Below, piece after piece: positions 1 through 9,136 of a DNA stretch of 64,000 bases. The notes below the pieces were generated by a model. The model worked only from the letters and a program-made list of their open reading frames with translations. It had not been told where the DNA came from and made no database searches. The stretch spans positions 19,554,046 to 19,618,045 of the forward strand of contig NC_065570.1 of assembly GCF_937616625.2 (NCBI RefSeq), given 5' to 3'. The position numbers were made by a program, and so were the translations under genes. Positions within the stretch are counted from its first letter, which is position 1; the number at the start of each line of letters is the position of its first letter. Source of the stretch: Mercurialis annua (Eukaryota > Streptophyta > Magnoliopsida > Malpighiales > Euphorbiaceae).

Positions 1-39
1 ACAACAATGCTGCACGTAAACACAATTACACAAAGCATA

Positions 40-954
40 TTAATCATTTATACCCAAGGGTGCCTGATGTGGAACGCTAGGTTTCCTAATAACTATTCCA
101 GTGTGTCGACCCTTAACTCTTCTACTGGAGTTGCCTCCGCCTCTATGCACGGAGTGGGGGTTAGTCCTAATACCAGAGGATCGACTAGTATAATCTGGGT
201 AGAACGCACGTCTGAAAAAGTAGGGTTGAACAGGATTGCTATCCCACTCGCGGTCAACCTTGATCCTACGAGCCATTATAGTGAGCGTCCCAAAATGCTC
301 GTGAACATGCTCATATAGCTCATCAAACTCTGGTCCTAATCCCTTCACATAACTACGGTTGATTGTCTCATTATCTTCATCAAGATCTGGAATTACTTCA
401 ACCATACATAAACAGTCAATGGAATACAGTTCCACTGGTGGCATTCCCCTAGAGAAGGAGCGCATCTGCCTCCTAACCTGATTCAAAATCACATGTCCCT
501 GACCTTTAGCTATCTCTGTATCCTCTCGCAAATTGCAGTATCTCCGCACATTGGATTAGAAATGTTCACTCCGATATTCCTCGACATCTGACTCATCTGA
601 TAACTCTTCTTCTTTAAAGTCCTCCTCTTGAGGAACTTCTTCTGATTCTTCCTCTAGATCCTCCTCTGGATTTTCCTCGGGATCTTCCTCACTTTCCTCA
701 CTGTGTTCCATTTCAAGCGAGTGAGTTCTACCCCTAACCCTAGAAGAGCTATCAATTTCTGATACTGACATGAAACCATTATGATATATCTCAGGTGATC
801 TCCTAGCATCTGAGTGTAATCCATTCTGGTGGACTTCAGATGGTCCGCCTATTTCGTTGTGAAATCCATTTTGACAGATAGGAGGTGCTTCCTCCCATTC
901 CTCTGCGGCATGTGACTGAGTTCCGTTCTGCCCAGACATGCTAAAAAGAAACAA
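40..954 (-). pseudogene. gag-like reading frame with one in-frame stop
   Basis: The frame starts at 954 and runs 132 codons to a TAA at 556-558, then continues open in the same frame to a stop at about 40, giving roughly 300 codons in all. A start at 939 (sixth codon, also Met) is equally possible. The N-terminal third has three loose copies of a roughly 15-residue unit ending NGFH, NGLH or NGF. Next comes a strongly acidic stretch rich in Glu and Asp (about residues 83-130). The distal part has a segment YVKGLGPEFDELYEH followed by IMARRIKVD, which resembles the end of a retrotransposon capsid region, then an Arg/Ser/Gly-rich tail. No zinc knuckle (CX2CX4HX4C) is visible before the frame closes. 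Position just after the LTR and primer site supports gag. The single stop suggests a young but disabled copy, or a sequencing error. Confidence 0.55.
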
Positions 955-1378
955 TTTCTAACGTCACCGACCATCTGAGCCCCTTTTTTCCTTGCTTAAC
1001 TTCAGTATCATCTCGTAAGGCATCACAAACATTAAATTCCAATCAATCTATACGTAATTCGCAAATACGTAATCACTGAATACCCCTTACACAAGTAATA
1101 AACACTTAGTTGCCTTATCCGCTCATATACACAGATATTCATCACTTCTTCATTTAACCATCTCGGTTTGCGCGCTTTATGGAACTTACTAATAATGCAC
1201 ATATCAATCAAATGCAAACAACTAAGGTTTGACTCTCTTGCTGCAGTAGTTCCTAGGTTTACTTACTGACAGAGTATTCAAAGTCAAACAGACATTCAGA
1301 CACAACTGGCAGTGGTAACTAGACCAACCGCTCTCAAACAAACACTGAAACAAACTTGCAGTGGTAACTGGACCAACT
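955..1378 (-). other. Untranslated leader between primer site and gag
   Basis: This is the non-coding leader of the minus-strand element. It contains an imperfect direct duplication offset by 49 bp: GCAGTGGTAACT at 1309-1320 and again at 1358-1369, each followed by a similar stretch ending in GCTCT. The copy next to the primer site therefore has a partial upstream twin that includes the first bases of the primer site. Short open frames here look incidental. Confidence 0.5.
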
Positions 1379-1391
1379 GCTCTGATACCAA
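1379..1391 (-). other. Primer-binding site (initiator-Met tRNA type)
   Basis: The minus strand reads TTGGTATCAGAGC three bases after the LTR end GTGACA. This is the standard plant LTR-retrotransposon primer site complementary to the 3' end of initiator methionine tRNA. It fixes the element's orientation and identifies the LTR at 1395-3755 as the 5' LTR. Confidence 0.9.
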
Positions 1392-2098
1392 CATTGTCAC
1401 GACCCAAAATATTGAGCCGCAACCGGCGCTAGGGAACGGGAGTGGTAGCTCCGGAACCCGTAGCAAGCCTCAAACCACTATTAATTTTTCGCAAATAATA
1501 AACAAACAACAGTAAACAACGGAAGCCAAGTATACATAACATGTATACACAAACATTTACACTAACTGTTCAAAAACCTCGCGGGCTCTAGTTACCGTAC
1601 CCTGTACGAACTGGCCTCGCGGTACTATATCCATCAGTTAGTGTATCCAACATATCACCGGCATCTGGTGCCGTGCACAACATATAAAACACGTAGCCTA
1701 CAAAAACATATAAACAGGACAGCAAGTAATATGTACACTCAAAATGTACTGCTGTCTAGGCTACGACTCTGTCAACACGGGACCACTACTGCAGCATTCA
1801 CAGAAGTCAGATACTAAACATATACAACTGACTTCTGGACTTCAAAATTGGCCTCTAGCTAGGTCCACATACTAAGTACCTGAAAGACATCAAAGGTGAG
1901 GGGTCAGTATTTGGGAAAATACTGAGTGAGTTCGCAGTTTACTAACGGTATTATTATAAAAACATAGCATCGCATCTCAATAAAACAATAATATAAAATA
2001 TATAAACATGTATTTGATCCGTGTGAAACTAATATCCTAGCATGCGACACATCTCTCGAATAATCATATATCATTCAATCCAGTCGTAAATATCAATT

Positions 2099-2178
2099 GC
2101 GAGTCCAACTCGCTGGTGGCCCAGCCACTAGATACGGGGACTTCCAGGCTACACCGTAGCCGAGTTCACTCTCGTATC
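2099..2178 (-). other. Hairpin cluster in LTR 3' half (twin YCC-loop hairpins plus outer stem)
   Basis: Plus-strand text shows GCGAGT-CCA-ACTCGC (2099-2113) and GTGGC-CCA-GCCAC (2116-2128). A larger inverted repeat follows, with outer arms GATACG (2131-2136) and CGTATC (2173-2178) and an inner stem GGCTAC/GTAGCC (2147-2161). The same layout with different but complementary stems occurs in the other minus LTRs. Confidence 0.75.
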
Positions 2179-2288
2179 GAAATCATATACCCAATCGTAA
2201 ATTTCATATTCATCAACAGCTCCCAGCTGTGTCAAGTCATTTCTCAATGCAAATATACTAGACTGACTCGATACTGGTGATCACACAG

Positions 2289-2307
2289 CCTATTGACACC
2301 CAATAGG
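2289..2307 (-). other. 19-nt LTR hairpin (CCTATTG stem)
   Basis: CCTATTG-ACACC-CAATAGG: 7-bp arms and a 5-nt loop, flanked by a TGATCACACAG motif. It is the local copy of a hairpin found at the equivalent place in every LTR of the window complete enough to contain it. Confidence 0.8.
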
Positions 2308-2829
2308 TAGCTAGTTTCTTCGGATCGCATACTAGTTCTCGTATATACATTTGATGGAAACATATAATATTTAATCAAATCATCTAACATGCGATGCGTA
2401 AAACAGTATACATATCAATATAAAATGACTTTATATGTATAATACACGAAAGTAAAATGCAACTCACAGTGACCGCAATCCAATCACAAATATGGTCGAT
2501 GAAATGATATGCCCTCGCTATCCCACGTCTACTGACCTCTCTGCTCGCTGGCACGTCTGATAAATAATTAACGTTTAATGATTAGACGTTAATCTCGTAT
2601 TCCTATACGTATAATATTTTTAAGTTTTAGGGTTTAGTTTCATTTCGATGAAGTTTCAAGGAGTTTTCAGGACAATGCGCGGGTGCTGCCTGCACAGTGA
2701 CACTGTTTAGTAAAACGACAATCTCTCCCAATTGAACCGTTGGATCGAGCTGAAATTTGACAGACGCGTTCCTAAGAGGCAAATCTATAAACTGTCCGTT
2801 GGGATTTTGAATCTGCCAAGTTTAGGGTA

Positions 2830-2918
2830 GTGTGCGAACGCACACAGTGAGTGTGCGAACGCACACCCTCAAACTCAGGGAGTGTGCGAACGCACACTCA
2901 ATGTGTGCAAACGCACAC
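2830..2918. repeat. Palindrome array in LTR: four GTGTGCG-AA-CGCACAC units
   Basis: Three exact copies of GTGTGCGAACGCACAC (2830-2845, 2851-2866, 2882-2897) and one single-base variant (2903-2918). Each has 7-bp complementary arms around AA. Intervening bases differ, so the inverted repeat itself is the unit. Confidence 0.9.
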
Positions 2919-3755
2919 TCATGACAGCCCCCCGGAAAGTCGTTTTCCGGGGTTTTTCAACCATCCCGACGTGCTATACATTCAACTAAACAAAACCCGC
3001 ATCTCGGTTTTCATTAAAACGCTATAATAACTTCAAAAACGTCGAATTCAAACCAATACTCAATCCTAATACAAAACAGCCCTTTAATATCACTTTTCAA
3101 CCAAATTTCTTGAAATTTACCTTGAAACGAGGCTTAGGATCGATAAAGAATTCGATTCTGAAGAAATTGCCGCGAAAATCACTCGAATCGGACGTCGAAC
3201 GGCGAAACGGCGGCGAAACGACGGTATCGTCGATATTTTCCTCCATTTCTCTCGATCCTTCTGCTCCCTCTCTGATTCATATCTTTCTTTCTTATATCAT
3301 TTGGCTAAAGTGCCATTTTAGTCCTTGTCCTTTCTATTTTTTACCATTTATCGTTTAAACTTTTCTTTCGTAAGATTTAGTCCATAACTAAATCGATAAT
3401 CTCTTAAATTATTACTTTTACGTATTATTTATATCCGATAAATAATACGAAGCTCGATATTAATACTTTCCCGTCAAAATCTAAAATTTCCATTTTCGAT
3501 ACAAAGTGGCTAAATTACCACTTTGGTCCCTATACTTTATTTTGGACTTTTCTTGACATTTTTCCTTTTAATTCCAATTCTAATTTTAGAATTGAAATAT
3601 AACCTTCAATTTTCTCATAGTTAATTTCCCAAAACCGACCTATTTGAAACTTATTTACTTTATCTTTTTCAGAAATTCTTCTGATATCGCCAGTCTGGCG
3701 AATCAAAACTGGACACGTGGTCCAGTTAGCTAATTAAATATTTTGGGGTATTACA

Positions 3756-4119
3756 TTTATGTTATTTAAACTAGTTACTATTTTCGAACTCTTAGACCGC
3801 AGTAGAACTAGTTTATACATTACATTTGTTATTGCACTTGGGATTGTCGATTAGATCGATTATTTATTATTAGCATGTTTACACTGGATTATTTTAATAT
3901 TATAATTAAGACATGCTGTTGAGCATTTTGGATATTTAAGTTATTTATGTTAGAACTGTAATATAATTTGCTAGACTTAGGTTGGAGTCTCGGTTGCCCC
4001 CGAGCAGTTTTCCGCATGTTTAAATGTTTATTTGATTTCCGCAAGGCTTGCTACGGGTTTTGGTACGACCATACCCATACCCTAGCGCTGGCCACGATTC
4101 ATAAAATTGGATCGTGAAA
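3756..4119 (+). mobile_element. 3' remnant of plus-strand LTR (5' LTR of next element)
   Basis: The last ~364 bp of a plus-strand LTR, interrupted at 3755/3756 by the minus-strand element. It carries the lineage block GGCTTGCTACGGGTTTTGG and CCCTAGCGC and ends TCGTGAAA, where relatives read TCGTGACA, so the terminal CA has decayed. It aligns by eye with 52910-53255 (shared GACCGCAGTAG-like and CGCCCCCGAGCA-like motifs). A primer site follows three bases later. Confidence 0.8.
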
Positions 4120-4122
4120 AAG

Positions 4123-4135
4123 TTGGTATCAGAGC
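4123..4135 (+). other. Primer-binding site (initiator-Met tRNA type)
   Basis: TTGGTATCAGAGC three bases after the LTR end, on the plus strand. It marks the start of the internal region running to 8527. Confidence 0.9.
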
Positions 4136-5277
4136 TTTAGTTTCGAACTAAGGCCAAATTTTGCATGTTATGTGTTGTCGCTTATAGGCATGTTAATTTT
4201 TATTGTAGTGTCATAGGATCTACTGCGGAATTAGAATTCATGTCTTGTCTTTGAAACGTCATCTTTTGGTTTTTAAAAACTTTCTCCCTACACCGATAGG
4301 ATTGTGTCAAGTTAGTCATTTTATGTCTTGATTTGATGCTAATATTTTTGTTGTTGATGCTCTTTCACTTGGGTGATTTTTTATTTGCATTGGATTTCTC
4401 GGGAAGTCTTATATTGATAGTTTGCTTTAATTCATGCTTAGGCATGATATTGTTGTCCTTACCTTGATGATGTTGCTTTTCACTTGGTTGATATATTTTG
4501 GCTGTTATGCCCATAATGATGCTGTTGACTCTAAATTATTTGTGAGTATTTTTGACTCTATCCGTGAGCTTTGATTTCAAAAACAAAATTCATATTTTGT
4601 CAGTTTTTGACATTGGTTCGTTTTTAAATGATTTTTGAATTTTTTTTTATTATTATCACGTTTTGTGGATTACGTTGCTGACAACGTATCAGTTTTAAAT
4701 TTCTTAAGAAATTTATTTTTGGCCTGACTGGTGTTTTGACGTAAATAGTCTAATGGGTAGTCTGGACACGGCACCCTGTAATATATTTTCAGTATCTTGC
4801 CAAAAAAATAAATAAAATTCGTATATTTCAAAATTTTATATTTGATTAAGGATTGTAAAAGGTTGTTCTTTTGAAATAAAATTTCTCGAATTCTTAAAAT
4901 TTGAATGTCAGGTATAGTCTTGGTGTTTTTCAAGATAATTGTTTTGAAATAAAATTATTTCAGTAATGCGATATCGTTTTGATGATTTCACATTACTTTT
5001 GTAATTTTACCACATTTTGGTTGTCAACACTTTGGTGTTGTTGGCCTTATGCTCGTTTTGCTAGTTTTGACTAAGCTTGTGTTTTTGAAAAGGTTGTTAA
5101 AGAATAGTTGTTTTCCTCCTTGGGAGATGTTTTGATGTTGTCATTTGGGAGACGTCGAGCTTCCTATTTTTGAAAGGATTGGAAATGGTTTAAAACGCGT
5201 TTTTCCGGATTTGAAAAATGTTTTGTATACATTTTATAAATGGATATTATGGGTTTGACTTGGGTCACCCAAATTTG

Positions 5278-5314
5278 GAGTTGAGCTTGGAAGTGGTAAT
5301 CACTCGGCTAACTC
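5278..5314 (+). other. Inverted repeat in internal region
   Basis: Arms GAGTTGAGC and GCTAACTC around an inner AGTG...CACT stem containing GTAAT. Related inverted repeats occur at 54300-54336 and 61129-61165 in the other internal regions and at 52098-52132 just right of the satellite. Confidence 0.55.
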
Positions 5315-6692
5315 GATGATTTTAAATTGAGGCGTTTGGGAACAATTATATCTATGATTTTATAAAAAGAGGTTTTTCCGGAAAATAATTTTTAAAACTG
5401 TGGGACTCGACATGAACTTAAAATCTATTTTATAAATTTTAGCTTTCGAAGTGGGTTTTGATAAGTACTTTTTGACCAATATTTTTATTATTTTGGTTTA
5501 AGTTGATGTGTTCAAAATGTTATTGTATGATTTAAATTTTCATCAATTACGGGTTGTTTTGACTTATCACCATGTCGGTAGGAATTCGTTGACTATATAA
5601 GATGTTGCATGCTTAATCTTTTAGAATTATATTGATTAGCAACCCTAATGAGTAATTGTTTTACTACAAGATGTTTAAGTGCTTTTCGGATGTGTGATCA
5701 ATTCTTGGCCTATATTACTTTGTTAGTATTCTTGTCTATAGTGTTTGATTAAGTTATGTCGTATCAGTTTTAGTTCTCGTTGACCTTATTTTGTGGAGTG
5801 TCATGTGAGGATATTTCTTGCTAGTCTTTCATTAGTTTAACTTTGGCGTTGGTGTCGATGTGCGATTCGAACCTTTGTTTTGACCCTGTGATTAGTTTAG
5901 ATGTTTAAATTGGTTTTGTTGGATCGAACGTTTGGGCTCTAAAATTCGAAGTAATTAATTTTGTTATCAAGAAATTTGAGGAGTGATTCTCAAGATCTGT
6001 TTTCATATTCGAGTTCCAAATATGTCCTAGACAGAGGAAGGCGATTTGAGTAATATTACTCATCACCGGTGTAATGATTTTTCTCGTGAGTGTTTGTCTC
6101 GTGCGTGGAATTTTGAATGTTATGCCTTTCTAAGTCGGGTTCGTTTGTGATGATTTGTTGTATCGAATTTTTTAGCTGTTAGCATTCTAGAATTAGATAT
6201 GGAATCTGTGAGGTATATCAGTGTAGTAATATACTGGTGTTTTCTTTAGGTAGACCGGTGAAATACCAAAACTGATAGTGGAGCTGTGAAGTCGGTCGTG
6301 TTGTTTAATGCCTTTGGAAAATTTTCAATTCAATTTGAGGGAGAATTCGTTGTTAGGTAAATTTTAATTTCGTTGTCGATTTTGGGTTACTTCGTTAATG
6401 ACGATGCAAATTGGTGTACTAGGATAATGGAGATGGGAAAATATGTCAAGATGGGCGAGTGCAGGTCGCACAGAGTGTAATGTCTAGAAAATATTTCGAG
6501 GGAAAATTGATTTCAAAATAACTTGTTAAAGTAATTGAAATGTTTTTATCACGTAATTGTGCCCAGACATGTCATGAACATGCATTTGAGATGCCACGAA
6601 TAGGAAACTGCATTGAGCATTGAGTATGATCACTAATTAAAAGAGAAATAAATAATTGGTACATGCATTTAGAACATTCATCACGGCATTAA

Positions 6693-6757
6693 ATTATTAG
6701 GGTTGAATGCAACTCTTTGGGGATGAGAGCTGTCATCACCCTGGCGCACAATTATGT
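6693..6757 (+). other. Conserved 65-nt non-coding block in internal region
   Basis: Matches 55471-55535 at 63 of 65 positions, counted by eye, although the surrounding internal DNA is much more diverged. It contains GATGA-GAGCTG-TCATC, a small stem whose one change between copies is in the loop. A packaging, dimerisation or primer-strand role is possible but is inference. Confidence 0.65.
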
Positions 6758-8517
6758 AAAACAAATTTTATCAATGAGAATTTTCAAAAAAAAATGTTTT
6801 GCTATAAACTCGCGAGTTACATTGTGAAAATGGTGTTAAAAATTGATAAATTTCAAACGGTTTCAAATTTTTATCTAGGTGTTATCTAGAGAAATACTTT
6901 GTGATGACGGTGGTGATTTAGAAGAAGTTGCTTTGTAAGAAGTTATTCAATTTTATTGGAGTATCAGTATTTGGTGAATAGGAATTATGGTTCTAAGATT
7001 GCACTCGAGGTTTAGTTCAGATTTAATAATTGTGTCAGTTTAGAGTATGCATTTGAAGATTTTTGATTTAAGGAAATTGGTTATGATGTACGTGTCTATT
7101 TACACTGAAAACTTTAAAAAGAAATTTTGTTTTTACAAATTCGATTTCTGTACAAAAAGTTTTTCTATACCGATATCAAAATTTTTCGTAAATAAAGGAA
7201 TTCTTATTTTTGAAATTTTAACTTTTGAGAAGTGATGAGGCTTTATCAGTTTTGAATTAAAAGTAGATTTTAACATTTTTATAAATGAACGATTTTATAA
7301 AGTCATAAAATTATTGTGAAAGTACGGTTCAGTTATGATTTCAAATTGAGAATATTTTATTTTGTTGATACGTTTACAGACAAAAGGACTTTTCAAAGAG
7401 TTAATTATTTTTGGTTTAAAAATGAAATTAAACTGATGATGATAGGAATTCCAAATTAAAGGCGGATGGTATTATTATATATTTTGTGGTTGCAAAAAGT
7501 ATTTTTCTATAAATTTTTATTTTGAGAAAAACCAATAAACCGATTGACTGCGATTTGATCTAAATGATCTTCGGTAGAATTCGAGGTGTTAGTGATTGAT
7601 AAAAAATTGGAGGATGAAAAATTTTGTTATCAGAAGTTTGAATTATGTACTCTGTAGATTGGTTGAACCGTAACGATTCTAATGATGTTTAGTTTTCAGC
7701 CGTTAATTGTGAGGGAACATTTAATCAGGATGACATCTAGATTTGCTGTTAAGTTTTCTCTTATAAGGTATTTGGTGTTGTGACCACTTTAAGAGATATA
7801 GAGTATAGGCGTGAAGGAATATAAGATTATTTTCAGTAAAGAGTGTTTGTAGGTTTTCAGTTTGTTGCTTTAGAGTTTGGTTTAGTAAAATTACGATTTG
7901 AAATTTTGGGGTTGTTCCTACACTTGTGGTGTTGCTTGGTAGTCTGGGAGACTTGATCTTGTTATTTGAAACTTTTTTCTCGTTTAGCGTGTTGGTTATC
8001 TCCCGGTTGTAAATAAATTTCTAATCCGTTCACACGTGATGTTTGATAAGTAGTATGAAGTAACAAATTGTTGATCTAAGAATCTTTTCCGTTTGCGTGG
8101 GGTGATCTTTCGAGTTTTCGACTCAGTTTTAGAGCCGAGATCGTATTTCTATATGTTAAGGAGAATGTCCGTTAAATTTTTAGCGTGTTTCAGTGAAATT
8201 ATGTTCGTTTTGCTTTAACTCTCCTCGGTTGTCATTTTGGTGGGGTTACTCTTGGATAAGAGTTTTATTTAATCTTTTGAGATTGCGATGGTGTTTTTGC
8301 TTAGTGAATTAAGCGGTTTTTATTTTGTTTTTCGTTGTGTTGTCACTCTGTTGTAAGTGATATTGGAAATCAGATATTGTGATGCGTAGTTGTTTTCTCT
8401 CGTTCCGTGGAGGATGCGTTGCTCGATATTTTGAGTTAAGTATGATTTCTTGCGTGCAATAATTTATTTTATAGTACTTTGATTTTGTGGTAAATTCGAG
8501 GACGAATTTTTAATAAG

Positions 8518-8527
8518 TTGGGGAGAA
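8518..8527 (+). other. Polypurine tract
   Basis: TTGGGGAGAA lies directly before the LTR start TGTAATATCCC at 8528, where plus-strand DNA priming occurs in LTR elements. It identifies what follows as a 3' LTR. Confidence 0.85.
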
Positions 8528-8704
8528 TGTAATATCCCATAAAATTTTGAAATTTAAGTTGCGAGTTCTGGTGACATTTTTAGTTGTTTACGCAATTTAA
8601 ATTTGTTTTGTGATTGGATTCGAAAATGGTTTAATTTTAGTCCGGGTATCGAAAGGGGTTAATTGAAGTCCGGGTTTCGAAAATATAAAAATTTAAGTCC
8701 AGGT

Positions 8705-8871
8705 TGGGTTTCGGTTCAACCAGGAATCGGTTGAACCAGGTCTCGTTGAACCGAGGTTCAAACGAGACCCTGTCTCGGACGAGAAGTGCAGGTCTCGTTC
8801 GAGACTTGCGTTTTAAAGCAGGTCTCGTTCGAGACCTGTTCAATTTCAGCAGGTCTCGTTCGAGACCTGCT
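8705..8871. repeat. Palindrome array in LTR: GGTCTCG-TT-CGAGACC units
   Basis: Four or five degenerate to perfect units. The best is 8848-8871, with 11-bp arms AGCAGGTCTCG and CGAGACCTGCT around TT. A related unit GGTTCAACC...GGTTGAACC starts the array. The bases differ from the arrays in other LTRs but the design is the same. Confidence 0.8.
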
Positions 8872-8924
8872 ATCGACAAGGTGAGGGGAAAGTTTTACCC
8901 CCTGATTTCTCGCTATCCTTTCGG

Positions 8925-8932
8925 TATTTAAA
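8925..8932 (+). promoter_or_regulatory. Candidate LTR TATA box
   Basis: TATTTAAA in the first 400 bp of the LTR, followed by an A/C-rich leader. It is a plausible RNA polymerase II start region. TATAAAAA near 8682 is an alternative. Confidence 0.4.
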
Positions 8933-9136
8933 CTCGTTTTCTAAACCTAAATTCTTCACCACACATCATATAAACCCTAGCCGCTTTCCTTATTCAATTT
9001 TGCTGAAAACTCTTCTCCTAATCATCAATCAAAATCGGGTGTTCATCGGTAAGCTTTTTAACTTATATTTCAGTTTGGTTAAAAATTGACCTCTCCGTAT
9101 TTTGATCTGTACGTAATAATTTCAGATCCAAATTCA

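Larger units (their letters stand above)
1..3755 (-). mobile_element. LTR retrotransposon, 5' part (LTR, primer site, gag), cut by window edge
   Basis: Read on the minus strand this is the 5' end of an LTR retrotransposon: a 2.36-kb LTR (3755 down to 1395), a primer-binding site directly after it (1391-1379), a leader (1378-955) and a gag reading frame (954-40). The rest (protease, reverse transcriptase, integrase, 3' LTR) would lie left of the window. The LTR belongs to the same lineage as the others here, so a Ty3/gypsy assignment is inferred by association. Gag alone does not separate Ty3/gypsy from Ty1/copia. The element abuts a plus-strand LTR end at 3756, so it appears nested in an older plus-strand element; the expected 5-bp target copy TTTAT (3756-3760) should recur beyond its unseen end. 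Confidence 0.8.
1395..3755 (-). mobile_element. 5' LTR, 2361 bp, minus orientation
   Basis: On the minus strand it begins TGTAATACCCC (at 3755) and ends GGGTCGTGACA (at 1395), giving the TG...CA termini. A candidate TATA box lies near 3290-3297 (sense GATATAAG). About 400 bp downstream in sense is a four-copy palindrome array (2830-2918). Nearer the 3' end are twin YCC-loop hairpins (2099-2128), an outer hairpin (2131-2178) and the 19-nt hairpin (2289-2307). The lineage-wide block (CCGGCGCTAGGGAACGGG on the plus strand) lies at about 1425-1445. Open frames inside, such as 3110-3358, have no recognisable product. Confidence 0.9.
4120..8527 (+). mobile_element. Non-coding internal region of a non-autonomous LTR element (LARD-like)
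   Basis: About 4.4 kb between primer site and polypurine tract with no long frame and no recognisable gag, protease, reverse transcriptase or integrase. Stops are dense in all frames. It still aligns by eye with 53256-57730 and, from about 5150 to 6120, with 61008-64000, so it is a family and not random decay. Near-identical islands occur at 6554-6589 and 6693-6757. An inverted repeat lies at 5278-5314. Near the 3' end TAAATTCGAGGACGAATTT resembles the terminal polyprotein region of plant Ty3/gypsy elements. Large LTRs around a big non-coding core fit the LARD class. The alternative is extreme decay of an autonomous copy. Confidence 0.7.
8528..9136 (+). mobile_element. Left part of satellite-bearing LTR
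   Basis: Begins TGTAATATCCC right after the polypurine tract and runs about 609 bp before the satellite starts with no visible break. A roughly 28-30-bp repeat with TTAA...AGTCCGGGT lies at about 8629-8705. A palindrome array (8705-8871) and a TATTTAAA box (8925-8932) follow; another possible TATA is at about 8682. The leader contains AAACCCTAGCCGC. No GTGACA terminus appears before the satellite. The matching LTR end is found only at 51911-53255. Confidence 0.75.

Noticed and set aside
4123..4135. tRNA gene suggested by TTGGTATCAGAGC.
   Set aside because: It is the reverse-transcription primer site next to an LTR end; no cloverleaf surrounds it.
9050..9090. Possible mini-intron in the LTR leader (GGTAAGC ... 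TATTTCAG).
   Set aside because: Only about 35 bp, below plant intron length, and not linked to a coding frame.
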